64,000 nucleotides of DNA from Pseudooceanicola antarcticus (GTDB lineage Bacteria; Pseudomonadota; Alphaproteobacteria; Rhodobacterales; Rhodobacteraceae), in the NCBI RefSeq assembly GCF_900215355.1, contig NZ_OBEA01000002.1, positions 186,001-250,000 of the forward strand. The letters are read 5' to 3'. Positions 7,521 through 16,557 of this stretch are shown here, piece after piece. Each line of letters begins with the position of its first letter. Positions within the stretch are counted from its first letter, which is position 1. A program made the position numbers and the translations under genes. The notes beneath the pieces are model-generated. The model did not search any database, was not told where the DNA came from, and saw only the letters and a list, made by a program, of their open reading frames with translations.

Positions 7521-7975
7521 CCCTTCTCGACAAGGCCGCCCTGGTTCTGGCGGTGCTCCTTTGCCTCGCTGGCTGCAAGGCCGCCGAGACCGCACCGGCG
7601 TCTTCGCCGACGGCCTCGGTGGATCTTCTGCCTGAAATCAATGCCCTGCGCCTTGCGCGCGGGCTGCCGGTGATGGAACGCTCGCTAGCCGCCACCGCCG
7701 CCGCCGGTCGCCACGCGGCGGACCTGCAGCGCACAGGCGGTCTCGGCCACCAGGGCTCTGACGGCTCGACACCGGGCGAGCGGCTGAGCCGCGAGGGTCA
7801 GACCTGGTGCCGGGTGGCCGAGAATGTCGCGCGGGGGCAGGGCTCTGGCCAGGAGGTGCTGGCCGACTGGACGCTCAGCCCGCGCCACCGGGCCAACCTG
7901 CTGGGACGCTACACCGCCCTCGGCACCGCCAGGGCGGGGGATATCTGGGTGGCGATCTTCCTGTCGCCCTGCTGA
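7517..7975 (+). CDS. CAP-superfamily (SCP-like) lipoprotein
   Basis: 152 residues. A lipoprotein signal peptide ends in the lipobox LAGC with Cys20. The mature part has the CAP/SCP-like extracellular fold signature: INALRLARGLPVM, RHAADLQRTGGLGHQGSDG, VAENVARG, and WTLSPRHRANLLG. Bacterial CAP proteins of this type are exported and their activity is generally unknown. The ATG overlaps the stop codon of the deaminase gene (ATGA), indicating translational coupling. Confidence 0.88.
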   Translation: MTLLDKAALVLAVLLCLAGCKAAETAPASSPTASVDLLPEINALRLARGLPVMERSLAATAAAGRHAADLQRTGGLGHQGSDGSTPGERLSREGQTWCRVAENVARGQGSGQEVLADWTLSPRHRANLLGRYTALGTARAGDIWVAIFLSPC

Positions 7976-8015
7976 TTGCCGGGCGACAGGGGATGCGGTC
8001 GGGGTTCGGCAGGGC

Positions 8016-9341
8016 TCAGCCCCGCGCGCGGATCACCTGCAGCAGCGGCAGCACCTGGCTCATGTCCGGGCCATGGTCCATGCCGGTCAGCGCCTTGCGC
8101 AGCGGCATGAAGAGGCCGCGCCCCTTGCGCCCGGTCTGCTCTTTCACCGCCTTGGTCCAGCTGCCCCAGGTGGTCTCGTCATGGGGGCCTTCGGGCAGCA
8201 GGGTCAGCGCCTCGGCGATGAAGTCGCGGTCCTCGTCGTCGATCAGCGGCTCGGCCCCGTCGCGGAAGAGCGCCCACCAGGCGGGCAGGTCCTTCAGGGT
8301 CGAGATATTGTCGCGCACCACCATCCAGAAGGCCTCGGCCTTGTCTTCGGGCACACCGGCGGCGGCCACGGCCCCGGCAACATCGGCCAGGGGGCGGTGC
8401 TGCAGGATATGGGCGGTGAGCGGGAAAAGATCCTTCTCGTCGAACTTGGTCGGCGCCGAACCGAAGGTGGCGAGATCGAAGTTCTCGGCCAGCTCGTCGA
8501 TGGAGGAGGCGACCTCGACCGGCTGCGAGGAGCCGAGGCGGGCCATCAGGCTGAGCAGCGCCATGGGCTCAAGCCCCTGGGCCCGCAGGTCGCGGATCGA
8601 CAGCACGCCCAGGCGCTTCGACAGCGCCTCGCCCTGGGGGCCGGTCAGCAGCGAGTGATGGGCGAAACCGGGCACGGTGCCGCCGAGGGCCTCGATGATC
8701 TGGATCTGGGTCGCGGTATTGGTCACGTGGTCCGAGCCGCGCACGACATGGGTGACGCCCATCTCGGTGTCATCGACCACGGAGGCCAGGGTGTAGAGCA
8801 TCTGCCCGTCGGCGCGGATCAGCACCGGGTCCGAGACCGAGGCCGCGTCGATCGAGATCTCGCCGAGGATGCCGTCTTCCCAGTTGATCCGTTCCTGGTC
8901 CAGCTTGAAGCGCCAGACACCGGGGCCGCGCTCCTCGCGGAGCTTTGCCTTCTCCTCCTCGGAGAGGCCCAGGGCGGCGCGGTCATAGACCGGCGGCTTG
9001 CCCATGTTGAGCTGCTTCTTGCGCTTCAGGTCCAGTTCGGTGGGCGTCTCGAAGGCCTCGTAGAAGCGGCCCATGTCGCGCAGCTTGTCGGCGGCGGCCA
9101 GGTAGCGGTCCATGCGCTTGGACTGGTATTCCACCCGGTCCCAGGTCAGGCCCAGCCATTCCAGGTCCTGCATGATCCCGTCGATATACTCCTGCTTCGA
9201 GCGCTCCTGGTCGGTGTCGTCGATGCGCAGGATGAAGGTCCCGCCGGCCTTGCGGGCGATCAGGAAGTTGAAGAGCGCGGTGCGCAGGTTGCCGATATGG
9301 ATGTATCCGGTCGGCGAGGGGGCAAAACGGGTGGTGGTCAT
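8016..9341 (-). CDS. gltX: Glutamate--tRNA ligase
   Basis: 441 residues, class I aminoacyl-tRNA synthetase. The HIGH motif appears as FAPSPTGYIHIGNLR (HIGN at 15-18), and the KMSKS-like loop as EALSKRLG. The length is shorter than the usual 465-475 residues of the canonical enzyme, and it starts MTTTRFAPS, as in one of the two GluRS paralogues commonly found in alphaproteobacteria. A non-discriminating role charging tRNA-Gln for later amidation by GatCAB is therefore possible. The start at 9341 has GGAG eight bases upstream. Confidence 0.93.
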   Translation of the reverse strand: MTTTRFAPSPTGYIHIGNLRTALFNFLIARKAGGTFILRIDDTDQERSKQEYIDGIMQDLEWLGLTWDRVEYQSKRMDRYLAAADKLRDMGRFYEAFETPTELDLKRKKQLNMGKPPVYDRAALGLSEEEKAKLREERGPGVWRFKLDQERINWEDGILGEISIDAASVSDPVLIRADGQMLYTLASVVDDTEMGVTHVVRGSDHVTNTATQIQIIEALGGTVPGFAHHSLLTGPQGEALSKRLGVLSIRDLRAQGLEPMALLSLMARLGSSQPVEVASSIDELAENFDLATFGSAPTKFDEKDLFPLTAHILQHRPLADVAGAVAAAGVPEDKAEAFWMVVRDNISTLKDLPAWWALFRDGAEPLIDDEDRDFIAEALTLLPEGPHDETTWGSWTKAVKEQTGRKGRGLFMPLRKALTGMDHGPDMSQVLPLLQVIRARG

Positions 9342-9430
9342 GGTGAACTCCTGTTGGCCGCCTCTAAGCATGGCCTGCGTGAATTGTCCAGAAATGGCAG
9401 GGGCAGGGCCGCCTGAGGCCGCCTCCGGCG

Positions 9431-9612
9431 GGAGTATTTTCGGCCTGGTGATGAACCGGGCCTTGCCGGTAGGGCACCCGCCGTCTCGTTTGGGAGCGTG
9501 CACCCTCTCAACGGAAAAGTAGGGTGCCTGCCCTGGCACTGTCCAGCTTCATCACCAGGCTGGAAATACTCCGGGGGGAGTCGCGCAGCGACGGGGGGCG
9601 GAGCCCCCCCTC
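9431..9612. repeat. Palindromic intergenic repeat, copy 1
   Basis: Two near-perfect inverted arms, 9431-9455 and 9548-9572 (23 of 25 bases complementary), are followed by a G-rich hairpin of the form GGGGGG-N-CCCCCC to 9612. The same arrangement with closely similar arms occurs at 21976-22206. It fills the 286-base gap between gltX and fau, and no gene is seen in it. Confidence 0.75.
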
Positions 9613-9627
9613 CCTTCAGCCGGGTGA

Positions 9628-10188
9628 TCACGTCTGGAAGGACAGCACCTCGGCCTCGGTCACGATCATGTCGAGGGGCTGGTCGGTGGGCTCCAGCGGC
9701 AGCGCTTCGGCCTCCTGCGCGGCATAGGCGAAGCCGATGGCCAGCGTGGGGCGCGCGGCGCGCAGGCCTTCCAGCGTGCGGTCGTAGAAGCCGCCGCCAT
9801 AGCCCAGGCGGTTGCCGGCGCGGTCGAAGGCCACGAGGGGCACGATCAGGATCTCGGGGGTGATCCAGTCGAGCGTTGCGGGGATCTGCGCGCCGAAGGG
9901 GCCTTCGGTCATGGCAGAGCCGGGCTCCCAGCGGGCGAAGCGCAGCGGCTGGCCCGCGGCCTCGATCACCGGCAGGGCGACGGGACCATGGGCGGCGGCT
10001 TCCTCCATCGCCGCGATCGGCGGGATCTCGGTGCGGATCGGCCAGTAGCCCGCCAGCGGCACGCCGCGATAGCCCGCCAGCACCGAGGACAGCATCCCGG
10101 CGCGGCCCGGAGACGCGGTCTCGTGCGCGGCCTTGCGGCGGGCGAAGGCGGCCTTGCGGGCCTGGGCTTTCCGCTCGGCCAGGCTCAT
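9628..10188 (-). CDS. fau: 5-formyltetrahydrofolate cyclo-ligase
   Basis: 186 residues. Family landmarks are the basic N-terminal RKAQARKAAFARRKAA segment, the ATP-binding glycine-rich loop RLGYGGGFYDRTL and the preceding PLVAFDRAGN. The enzyme (YgfA/Fau) converts 5-formyl-THF to 5,10-methenyl-THF using ATP, returning an inhibitor of one-carbon enzymes to the folate pool. Its ATG overlaps the mgtE stop codon (ATGA at 10185-10188), so it is the second gene of an mgtE-fau operon. Confidence 0.9.
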   Translation of the reverse strand: MSLAERKAQARKAAFARRKAAHETASPGRAGMLSSVLAGYRGVPLAGYWPIRTEIPPIAAMEEAAAHGPVALPVIEAAGQPLRFARWEPGSAMTEGPFGAQIPATLDWITPEILIVPLVAFDRAGNRLGYGGGFYDRTLEGLRAARPTLAIGFAYAAQEAEALPLEPTDQPLDMIVTEAEVLSFQT

Positions 10189-11612
10189 AGCAGCACCAGG
10201 CCTGCCAGCCCCAGGAAGGCGAAGAAGCCCACCACGTCGGTGACCGTGGTCACGAAGGTGCCCGAGGCCAGGGCCGGGTCGACCTTCAGCTTGTCCAGCA
10301 GCACCGGCACCCCGATGCCCGCCAGCCCCGCCACCGCGAGGTTGATCACCATGGCCACCGCCAGCACCAGCGCGATCTGCAGGTTGCCGAACCACAAGAT
10401 CGCCAGCAGCGCCATTGTCAGCGCGAAGGCCAGCCCGTTCAGCAGCCCCACCGCCAGCTCCCTTCGGATCACCCGCCAGACGTTGGAGCCGGTAAGGTCC
10501 TTGGTGGCAATGGCGCGCACCGCCACGGTCAGCGACTGGGTGCCCGCATTGCCACCCATCGAGGCGACGATGGGCATCAGCACCGCCAGCGCCACGAATT
10601 GCGCGATGGTCTCGTCGAAGACCGAGATCACCAGCGAGGCCAGCACCGCCGTCAGCAGGTTCACCGCCAGCCAGGGCAGGCGCTGCTTCAGCGTCTCCGA
10701 GACCCGGTCGTTGAGGTTGCCCTCGCCGACACCGGCCAGGCGCATGATGTCCTCTTCATGTTCCTCGTCCAGCACGATCATCGCATCGTCGATGGTGATC
10801 ACGCCGACCAGCCGCTCGTCTTCGTCCACCACCGGGGCCGAGATGATGTGGTACTGGTTGAAGGCATAGGCCACGTCGCCCTCGTCCTGCTGGGCGGGGA
10901 TGGTGCGGAAGCCGGGTTCGGTGATCTCCGAGAGCGCGGTGCGGCGCGGCGAGGCCATCAGCTTGCCCAGGGTCACATGGGCCACGGGGCGCATCTTCGG
11001 GTCGATCAGGATGACGTGGTAGAATTGCTCGGGCAGGTCCTCGCGTTCGCGCATCATGTCGATGGCCTGGCCGACGGTCCAGAACTCGGGCACCGCGACC
11101 ACCTCGCGCTGCATCAGGCGGCCGGCGGATTCCTCGGGGTAGGAGAGCGCCTGTTCGACGGCGACCCGGTCGCTGTCCTCCAGCGCATCCAGCACCGCTT
11201 CCTGCTGCTCTTCCTCGAGGTATTCGACCAGGTCGACCACGTCGTCCGAATCGAGCTCGCGCACCGCGTCCTGCAGCACGCCGGGGGTCAGCAGGCTGAT
11301 GACCTCTTCGCGGATGCTCTCGTTCAGTTCCGACAGGATCTCGCCGTCGAACTCCAGGTCATAGAGCAGCACCAGCCGTCGCCGGTCGTAGGCGTTTATC
11401 TGTTCCAGCAAGTCGGCGATGTCTGCCGCGTGCAGCGGCTCCATCTGCGCGATGAGCTCTTCGCGGTCCTCGGCATCGACCGCATAGAGAATCGCCGAGA
11501 CCTTGCGCCGGTCGAGCGTATAGCCCTGGTCGTCCTGACCGGTCTCGTCCTCGGGCGCGGGGGTGCCGCCGGGGCCGGTTTCGGGGTCGATGTCGTGCTC
11601 GATCTCGGTCAT
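10185..11612 (-). CDS. mgtE: Magnesium transporter MgtE
   Basis: 475 residues with the full MgtE architecture: an acidic cytoplasmic N domain of helical repeats (about 30-150), a pair of CBS domains (about 155-280), the connecting plug helix, and five transmembrane helices (about 300-475) including the conserved PIVASMGGNAGTQSL segment that lines the magnesium pore. It is an inner-membrane, magnesium-gated Mg2+ channel. The start at 11612 (MTEIEHDID) has GAGGG six bases upstream. Co-transcribed with fau. Confidence 0.95.
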   Translation of the reverse strand: MTEIEHDIDPETGPGGTPAPEDETGQDDQGYTLDRRKVSAILYAVDAEDREELIAQMEPLHAADIADLLEQINAYDRRRLVLLYDLEFDGEILSELNESIREEVISLLTPGVLQDAVRELDSDDVVDLVEYLEEEQQEAVLDALEDSDRVAVEQALSYPEESAGRLMQREVVAVPEFWTVGQAIDMMREREDLPEQFYHVILIDPKMRPVAHVTLGKLMASPRRTALSEITEPGFRTIPAQQDEGDVAYAFNQYHIISAPVVDEDERLVGVITIDDAMIVLDEEHEEDIMRLAGVGEGNLNDRVSETLKQRLPWLAVNLLTAVLASLVISVFDETIAQFVALAVLMPIVASMGGNAGTQSLTVAVRAIATKDLTGSNVWRVIRRELAVGLLNGLAFALTMALLAILWFGNLQIALVLAVAMVINLAVAGLAGIGVPVLLDKLKVDPALASGTFVTTVTDVVGFFAFLGLAGLVLL

Positions 11613-11774
11613 TGGCGGCCCTCTTCTGATCACCGCAACCATATCTGAGCACGGGGGCGGGAAACAATGGCAGAGGCGCAGTTTACCCTTTCGACGGCGA
11701 CAGATATCCTGCGCGCCATGCGCCGGGGCAATGCCTTAGGCAGGGGCGGGGCTTTGGCAAGGGAAGTACAGGCG

Positions 11775-13070
11775 ATGGGCGAGGATATTCTGCTGACAGG
11801 GCAGTTGGTTGATTTCACCGACGATCCCTTCTCCAACCCCTTCGAGGAGTGCGCCCTCTACGAGCGTCGCGGCGGAATCGTGCTGCGCGATGGGCTGATT
11901 GTCGCCCGTGGCGGCGCGGATGCGCTGCGCGCCGCCCATCCCGCGGCCCGCGTGGTCGATTACGGCGACGGGCTGATCCTGCCCGGCTTCATCGACGCCC
12001 ACGTGCATTATCCGCAGACCGCGATGATCGCCTCCTGGGGCAAGCGGCTGATCGACTGGCTGAATAGCTATACCTTCCCCGAAGAGCTGAAGTTCTCGGA
12101 CCCCGCCTATGCCGCCGAGATCGCGGCGCGTTACCTTGACCTGACCACCTCCCATGGCACCACCACCATGGTCAGCTTCTGCACGGTGCATGCGGGCAGC
12201 GTCGATGCCTTCTTCGCCGAGGCGCAGGCGCGCGGTCAGCGGGTGATCGGCGGCAAGACCTGCATGGACCGCAATGCGCCCGAGGGGCTTCTGGACACCG
12301 CCCAGAGCGCCTATGACGACAGCAAGGCGCTCTTGCAGAAGTGGCACGGCCAGGGTCGCCTCGAATATGCCATCACGCCCCGCTTCACCCCCACCTCGAC
12401 CGAGGCGCAGCTGGAAGCCATGGGCGCGCTCTGGGCCGAGCATCCCGACTGCCTGATGCAGACCCACCTCAGCGAACAGCTGGACGAGATCGCCTGGGTG
12501 CGCAGCCTGCGCCCCGAGGCGCGCGACTACCTCGATACCTACGAGGCCCATGGGCTGCTGCGCGAGGGCGGGTTGTTCGGACATGCCATCCACCTGGAGC
12601 CGCGCGAGATCGACCGGCTGGCCGAGACCGGCGCCTCGGTGGTGCATTGCCCGACCTCGAACACCTTCATCGGCTCGGGCCTTTTCGACATGGCGGGGCT
12701 GAAGGCGCGGGGGCTGAAGGTGGGCCTGGCGACGGATACCGGGGGCGGGTCGGATTTCTCGATGCTGCGCACCATGGCGGCGGCCTACGAGATCGGCCAG
12801 CTGCGCCATGCGCCGCTGCATCCTTCGCAGCTGCTCTGGCTGGCCACTGCCGGGTCCGCCGGAGCCATCGGCATGGCGGATCGCATCGGCACCCTGGAGC
12901 CCGGCTCGGAAGCCGACGTGGTGGTGCTGGATCTTGCCTCGACCCCGGCCATCGCGCAGCGCGCCGCCCAGGCCGGCGACATCTGGGAGGCGCTTTTCCC
13001 GACCATCATGATGGGCGATGACCGCGCCGTGCAGGCGGTCTGGATCGGCGGCGCCCCGGCGGCGGGCTGA
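11775..13070 (+). CDS. guaD: Guanine deaminase
   Basis: 431 residues, COG0402 amidohydrolase. Zinc-site motifs are visible in order: FIDAHVHYPQT (His76, His78), MQTHLSEQLDEI, FGHAIHLEP and ATDTGGGSDFSML. The PQT and HLSEQ contexts match guanine deaminases, which hydrolyse guanine to xanthine and ammonia in purine catabolism. ATG at 11775 (MGEDILLTG) aligns with the family N-terminus; upstream in-frame starts exist. The channel-like gene begins one base after its stop. The 8-oxoguanine deaminase gene lies 4 kb away, so two purine deaminases are neighbours. Confidence 0.9.
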   Translation: MGEDILLTGQLVDFTDDPFSNPFEECALYERRGGIVLRDGLIVARGGADALRAAHPAARVVDYGDGLILPGFIDAHVHYPQTAMIASWGKRLIDWLNSYTFPEELKFSDPAYAAEIAARYLDLTTSHGTTTMVSFCTVHAGSVDAFFAEAQARGQRVIGGKTCMDRNAPEGLLDTAQSAYDDSKALLQKWHGQGRLEYAITPRFTPTSTEAQLEAMGALWAEHPDCLMQTHLSEQLDEIAWVRSLRPEARDYLDTYEAHGLLREGGLFGHAIHLEPREIDRLAETGASVVHCPTSNTFIGSGLFDMAGLKARGLKVGLATDTGGGSDFSMLRTMAAAYEIGQLRHAPLHPSQLLWLATAGSAGAIGMADRIGTLEPGSEADVVVLDLASTPAIAQRAAQAGDIWEALFPTIMMGDDRAVQAVWIGGAPAAG

Positions 13071-13071
13071 G

Positions 13072-13509
13072 ATGGCGCAGCTCTTCCACCAGATCTGGAT
13101 CGGCTCGGTCCTTGTCGTCCTTTCGGTGCTGGTCTCGGCGGTGATCTTCCTGGCCATGGAGGCCGCCATGGCGCGGTTCCACCGCTGGCTGGTCCGCCCG
13201 CCGCATCGCCCGAAGCTGGCGCTGGTGCTGGTCTCGACCGTGCTGGGGGCCCTGGGGATGATCACCACCAGTGTCTGGATCTGGGCCCTGGCCTATCTGC
13301 ACCTGGGCGTCTTCGGCGGCATCGAGGAGGCGCTCTATTTCTCGCTGGAAAGCTTTACCACGCTGGGCTTCGGAGACCTGCTGCCGCCGCTGCAATGGCG
13401 CATCCTGTCGGGCATGACGGCGGTGAACGGCTTTCTCAACATCGGCATGATCTCGGCCATCGTGCTGGAGGCCGTGCGCTGGGTCCGGCGGGCGCAGCTG
13501 GCAAGCTAG
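13072..13509 (+). CDS. Small potassium-channel-like (Ion_trans_2) membrane protein
   Basis: 145 residues. Three hydrophobic segments (about 10-30, 50-78, 113-134) flank a pore loop with the selectivity-filter-like motif TLGFGD at 97-102, a variant of TVGYGD. This is the pore part of a two-transmembrane potassium channel with one extra N-terminal helix and no RCK domain. Ion selectivity is inferred. Its ATG is one base after the guaD stop, so it is probably expressed with guaD; no functional link is evident. Confidence 0.8.
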   Translation: MAQLFHQIWIGSVLVVLSVLVSAVIFLAMEAAMARFHRWLVRPPHRPKLALVLVSTVLGALGMITTSVWIWALAYLHLGVFGGIEEALYFSLESFTTLGFGDLLPPLQWRILSGMTAVNGFLNIGMISAIVLEAVRWVRRAQLAS

Positions 13510-13637
13510 GGGGCGGCGCGGGGCACATTTGGTCCGAACCGCTGTGCGGGGCCGGGTGTTGCGCTGCGCTGCCCGAGTGAGCCATCATCGCGGTGAAATC
13601 CAAGTGGCACCAAGGGTGCCGGAAATCGGAGAGCGAC

Positions 13638-14522
13638 ATGCGGGTATTCTTCACGGGCGGCAGCGGCAAGGCGGGCAAATGGGCCATCCGGCACCTGCAG
13701 GCGCAGGGTCACCATGTGGTCAACGTCGATCAGACGCCCTCGGGGCTGGATTGTCCCGAGCTGCTGGTCGATCTCTGCGATGCGGGCCAGGTCATCGGGG
13801 CCATGTCGCAGTTTGTCGACTTCCCCGAGCTGGACGCCGGCACCGGCGTGCCGACCTATGACGCCGTGGTGCATTTCGCCGCCATCCCGCGGGTCATGAT
13901 CGGCACCGATGGCGAATGCTTCCGGCAGAACACCCTGACCACCTACAACGTGATTGAGGCGGCGGTGAAACTGGGCGTGCCCAAGGTCATCTTCGCCAGC
14001 TCCGAGACGACCTATGGGGTCTGCTTCGCCGATGGCGAGGTGAAGCCCGAGTTCGTGCCCATCGACGAGACCCACCCCACGGTGCCCCACGACAGCTACG
14101 CCATGTCCAAGGTCTGCAACGAGGCCACGGCCCGCTCCTTCCAGGCCCGCACCGGCCGCGACATCTACGGGCTGCGCATCAACAACGTGATCGAGCCGCA
14201 GGAATACACCGAGATGTTCCCGGCCTTCATGCAGGACCCCGCCCTGCGCCGGCGCAACATCTTCGCCTATATCGACGCCCGCGACCTGGGGCACATGGTC
14301 GATTGCTGCCTGAAGACGGACGGGTTGGGCTACGAGGTCTTCAACGTCGCCAATGACGACCTTTCGGTCGGGATCACCTCGCAGGAGGTGATCGAGCGCT
14401 TCTACCAGGGCGTCGAGGTGCGGCACGAGATGGGCCCCCGCGAGACCTTCTTCTCGAACAGGAAGGCGCGCAGCATGGTGGGCTTCAATCCGCAGCACTC
14501 CTGGCGCGACGTGCTGGCCTGA
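13638..14522 (+). CDS. NAD-dependent epimerase/dehydratase (extended SDR)
   Basis: 294 residues. Rossmann motif FFTGGSGKAGKWA (residues 4-16), the VVHFAAIPR loop, a FASSETTYG segment with the catalytic serine, and YAMSK with the Tyr-Lys pair. This is an extended short-chain dehydrogenase/reductase acting on nucleotide sugars or similar substrates; the exact substrate is unknown. GGAG seven bases upstream fixes the start at 13638. The downstream glycosyltransferase is convergent. Confidence 0.85.
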   Translation: MRVFFTGGSGKAGKWAIRHLQAQGHHVVNVDQTPSGLDCPELLVDLCDAGQVIGAMSQFVDFPELDAGTGVPTYDAVVHFAAIPRVMIGTDGECFRQNTLTTYNVIEAAVKLGVPKVIFASSETTYGVCFADGEVKPEFVPIDETHPTVPHDSYAMSKVCNEATARSFQARTGRDIYGLRINNVIEPQEYTEMFPAFMQDPALRRRNIFAYIDARDLGHMVDCCLKTDGLGYEVFNVANDDLSVGITSQEVIERFYQGVEVRHEMGPRETFFSNRKARSMVGFNPQHSWRDVLA

Positions 14523-14626
14523 GGGCATTCCCGCCCCCGCACCGCATGCGGCGCGGCGCATCTCTTCGACGGCACCATGGGCAGCCTTGGCCTGTGGCAC
14601 CGCAATGATCCCGGTCCGGGGTCGGG

Positions 14627-15688
14627 TCAGCCGAAACCGAGCGCGACCTTGCTGCGGGCGTAGTGGCTGAAGCTGCGGTCGGAGGAGGAGCATTTGCAGA
14701 GGAAGGAAGCCTCTGCCCTTGTCATCCTCCGCAGCAAGAGCTCGATGTCCTGGTATTCGGCGGACCCGTCGAAATGGGACTTCCTGCGAATGGCCGCCTC
14801 CGTCCTGGCATAGAGCTGCCCGGAGAACTTGAAGTGCTCGAGGGGAAGGACGTAGCGGGTCGAGACGGGCTTATTTATCCGGTGGGGATTGAGGTAGTAT
14901 GTGCCGGTCTCGAATTTCACCAGCGGCACCTTCCGGATCAGGTTGTAGCGCGGGATGCGGTAGAGGGCTTCCAGGCGTCTTGTCAGGGACTTCGGGCGGA
15001 TGTTCCACTGGTGCATCAACCGTGCGCGGGAACCGGGGTAGGTGACATTCGGCTGCGACCACCTTGGCCCGCGGAAGGCTCCGGGCAGGGTGAAGTGCTG
15101 CCTGGCGTCGTAGTACCAGGCCCGCCCGGTATCGAGCGAGCTGTCCTCCTTCATCGCCGCAAGATCAGAGATATGCGCCGGGTAGAGGTCGATCATCACG
15201 CAGGACAGCGCCTTGTCCCCGCGCCTGTCCAGCATCCGGGCCAGCTCTGGCAGGCCGAGGCCTTCGGGCAGGCGCATGAACTCATCCGCATCCACCTGCA
15301 CCGACCAGCGGCCCTGCGTGTATTTCTGCGCCAGGAGGGTCATCCAGATGTCGCGGACACGGGCAGTGCCGTCGTCCGCAGCGATGGGGTGGTCGATCCG
15401 TTCCCGGTCGTTGAAGCGTCTCTGGCTCTCGACCACCATGCAATCTGCCTGGCAGGCCAGATAGCTGCGGCTGCCGTCGGTGGAGTGATCGTCCAGGAAG
15501 ATGAACCGCGAGACCCCCAGGCTTCTGTAATGCGCGAGCAGGCTGGGCAGGTAGAAGAGCTCGTTGCGGACCACGGCGATGAGCGTGAGGCCATCGGCCC
15601 CGGTCAGATCGTTGGACACGAGGCCGAGGTCATCAAAGCGATTGATGGCGTCCTGGTATTTCTGGTCCGCGCTGGCGCTTCTGGTCAT
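14627..15688 (-). CDS. Glycosyltransferase family 2 protein
   Basis: About 353 residues. The N-terminal VVRNELFYLPSLLAHYRSLG then FIFLDDHSTDGS is the nucleotide-sugar-binding start of a GT-A fold of the Glyco_tranf_2_4 type, and VDADEF is the metal-binding DxD-like motif. A substrate cannot be assigned. Proteins of this type in Rhodobacteraceae often sit with surface-glycan genes, and here an epimerase gene is convergent. The start is uncertain: 15688 (MTRSASADQKYQ) with AGGA close upstream is preferred over longer in-frame options to 15817. Confidence 0.8.
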   Translation of the reverse strand: MTRSASADQKYQDAINRFDDLGLVSNDLTGADGLTLIAVVRNELFYLPSLLAHYRSLGVSRFIFLDDHSTDGSRSYLACQADCMVVESQRRFNDRERIDHPIAADDGTARVRDIWMTLLAQKYTQGRWSVQVDADEFMRLPEGLGLPELARMLDRRGDKALSCVMIDLYPAHISDLAAMKEDSSLDTGRAWYYDARQHFTLPGAFRGPRWSQPNVTYPGSRARLMHQWNIRPKSLTRRLEALYRIPRYNLIRKVPLVKFETGTYYLNPHRINKPVSTRYVLPLEHFKFSGQLYARTEAAIRRKSHFDGSAEYQDIELLLRRMTRAEASFLCKCSSSDRSFSHYARSKVALGFG

Positions 15689-15861
15689 CGGTCCTGGTAT
15701 ATTGGTCCGGCAAGCAAGGGATGTCCTTTCTGGATACCCATCGGTCGGGGCCAAGTCCACTCTGCCGATAGGCGATTGAGCCGTGCCGCCCCCGCTGTCG
15801 CCTTTCAGTCCCACCATGCATCCGGGCGGGGGAGGGCGGGGCGGGCCCGCACCATGGCGCC

Positions 15862-16410
15862 TCAGCCGAGCTCTGACAGCCAGCGGTCCACCAGTTTGGT
15901 CTCTTGCGCGCTCAGTTTCTGTGCGCGCGGGTAGAGAGGCGCTGCTCGGTCGTCCAGGACGGGTGCGTCCCAGCCGTCGGTGGTCTCGAAGAACCGCGCC
16001 ACGCCGGCTTCTCCGAAGACGTCGAAATAGCCCTGAACCACCACGTCCAGGTAGGACAGCAGGATCGAGCAGGGCGCGGGTGCGGGCGGGTGCTTGGTTT
16101 CGGGGATCGAGTAGATGGCGATATGGCCCGCGTCGCTGTCGTGGCGGATGGCCCCGGTGGCGGGCAGGCGGTCATAGGCTTCTTCGCGCAGGTCCAGCGC
16201 GGCCCAGTCGCCGCCCGGCACCGCGGCGATCAGGCCTTCGATGCTGTCCGAGGGCGCCGCGGGCACGGCGGTGAGGATGGCGATGTCGCGGCCCGCCGTA
16301 TGGCGCCAGAGGCGACGCCAGCCCTGGGCCTCGGCGGGGTGGGCGCGCTCGTAGACATGGGTGCGGCGGTTCACCAGGCTGCCATAGCCGAAGAAAAACG
16401 GGTCCTGCAT
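15862..16410 (-). CDS. Gamma-glutamylcyclotransferase-like protein
   Basis: 182 residues beginning MQDPFFFGYGSLVN; the FGYGSL motif forms the substrate-binding loop of the gamma-glutamylcyclotransferase (AIG2/BtrG-like) fold, which releases 5-oxoproline from gamma-glutamyl compounds. A second, ChaC-type member of the same superfamily is encoded at 58385-58909. AAGGAGGG lies about eleven bases upstream. Exact substrate unknown. It is divergent from the Rrf2 regulator. Confidence 0.85.
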   Translation of the reverse strand: MQDPFFFGYGSLVNRRTHVYERAHPAEAQGWRRLWRHTAGRDIAILTAVPAAPSDSIEGLIAAVPGGDWAALDLREEAYDRLPATGAIRHDSDAGHIAIYSIPETKHPPAPAPCSILLSYLDVVVQGYFDVFGEAGVARFFETTDGWDAPVLDDRAAPLYPRAQKLSAQETKLVDRWLSELG

Positions 16411-16557
16411 CGGGATTCTGCCCTCCTTTGATGTGGGTCAAATACATCTTGGCGCGGCTGAGGCAAGTCTTGCCCCGGGAGAGAACGGTCACAAGGGCGG
16501 CCGTTTTCGCCGGGCCGGTGTGAAGGTATCGGGACCGGACCTGGAAAGGGGACTGGG

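Noticed and set aside
9540-10400. 6S RNA gene next to fau, as in many proteobacteria
   Set aside because: mgtE overlaps the fau start directly and the gap downstream is filled by the palindromic repeat; no 6S-like long bubble structure was recognised.
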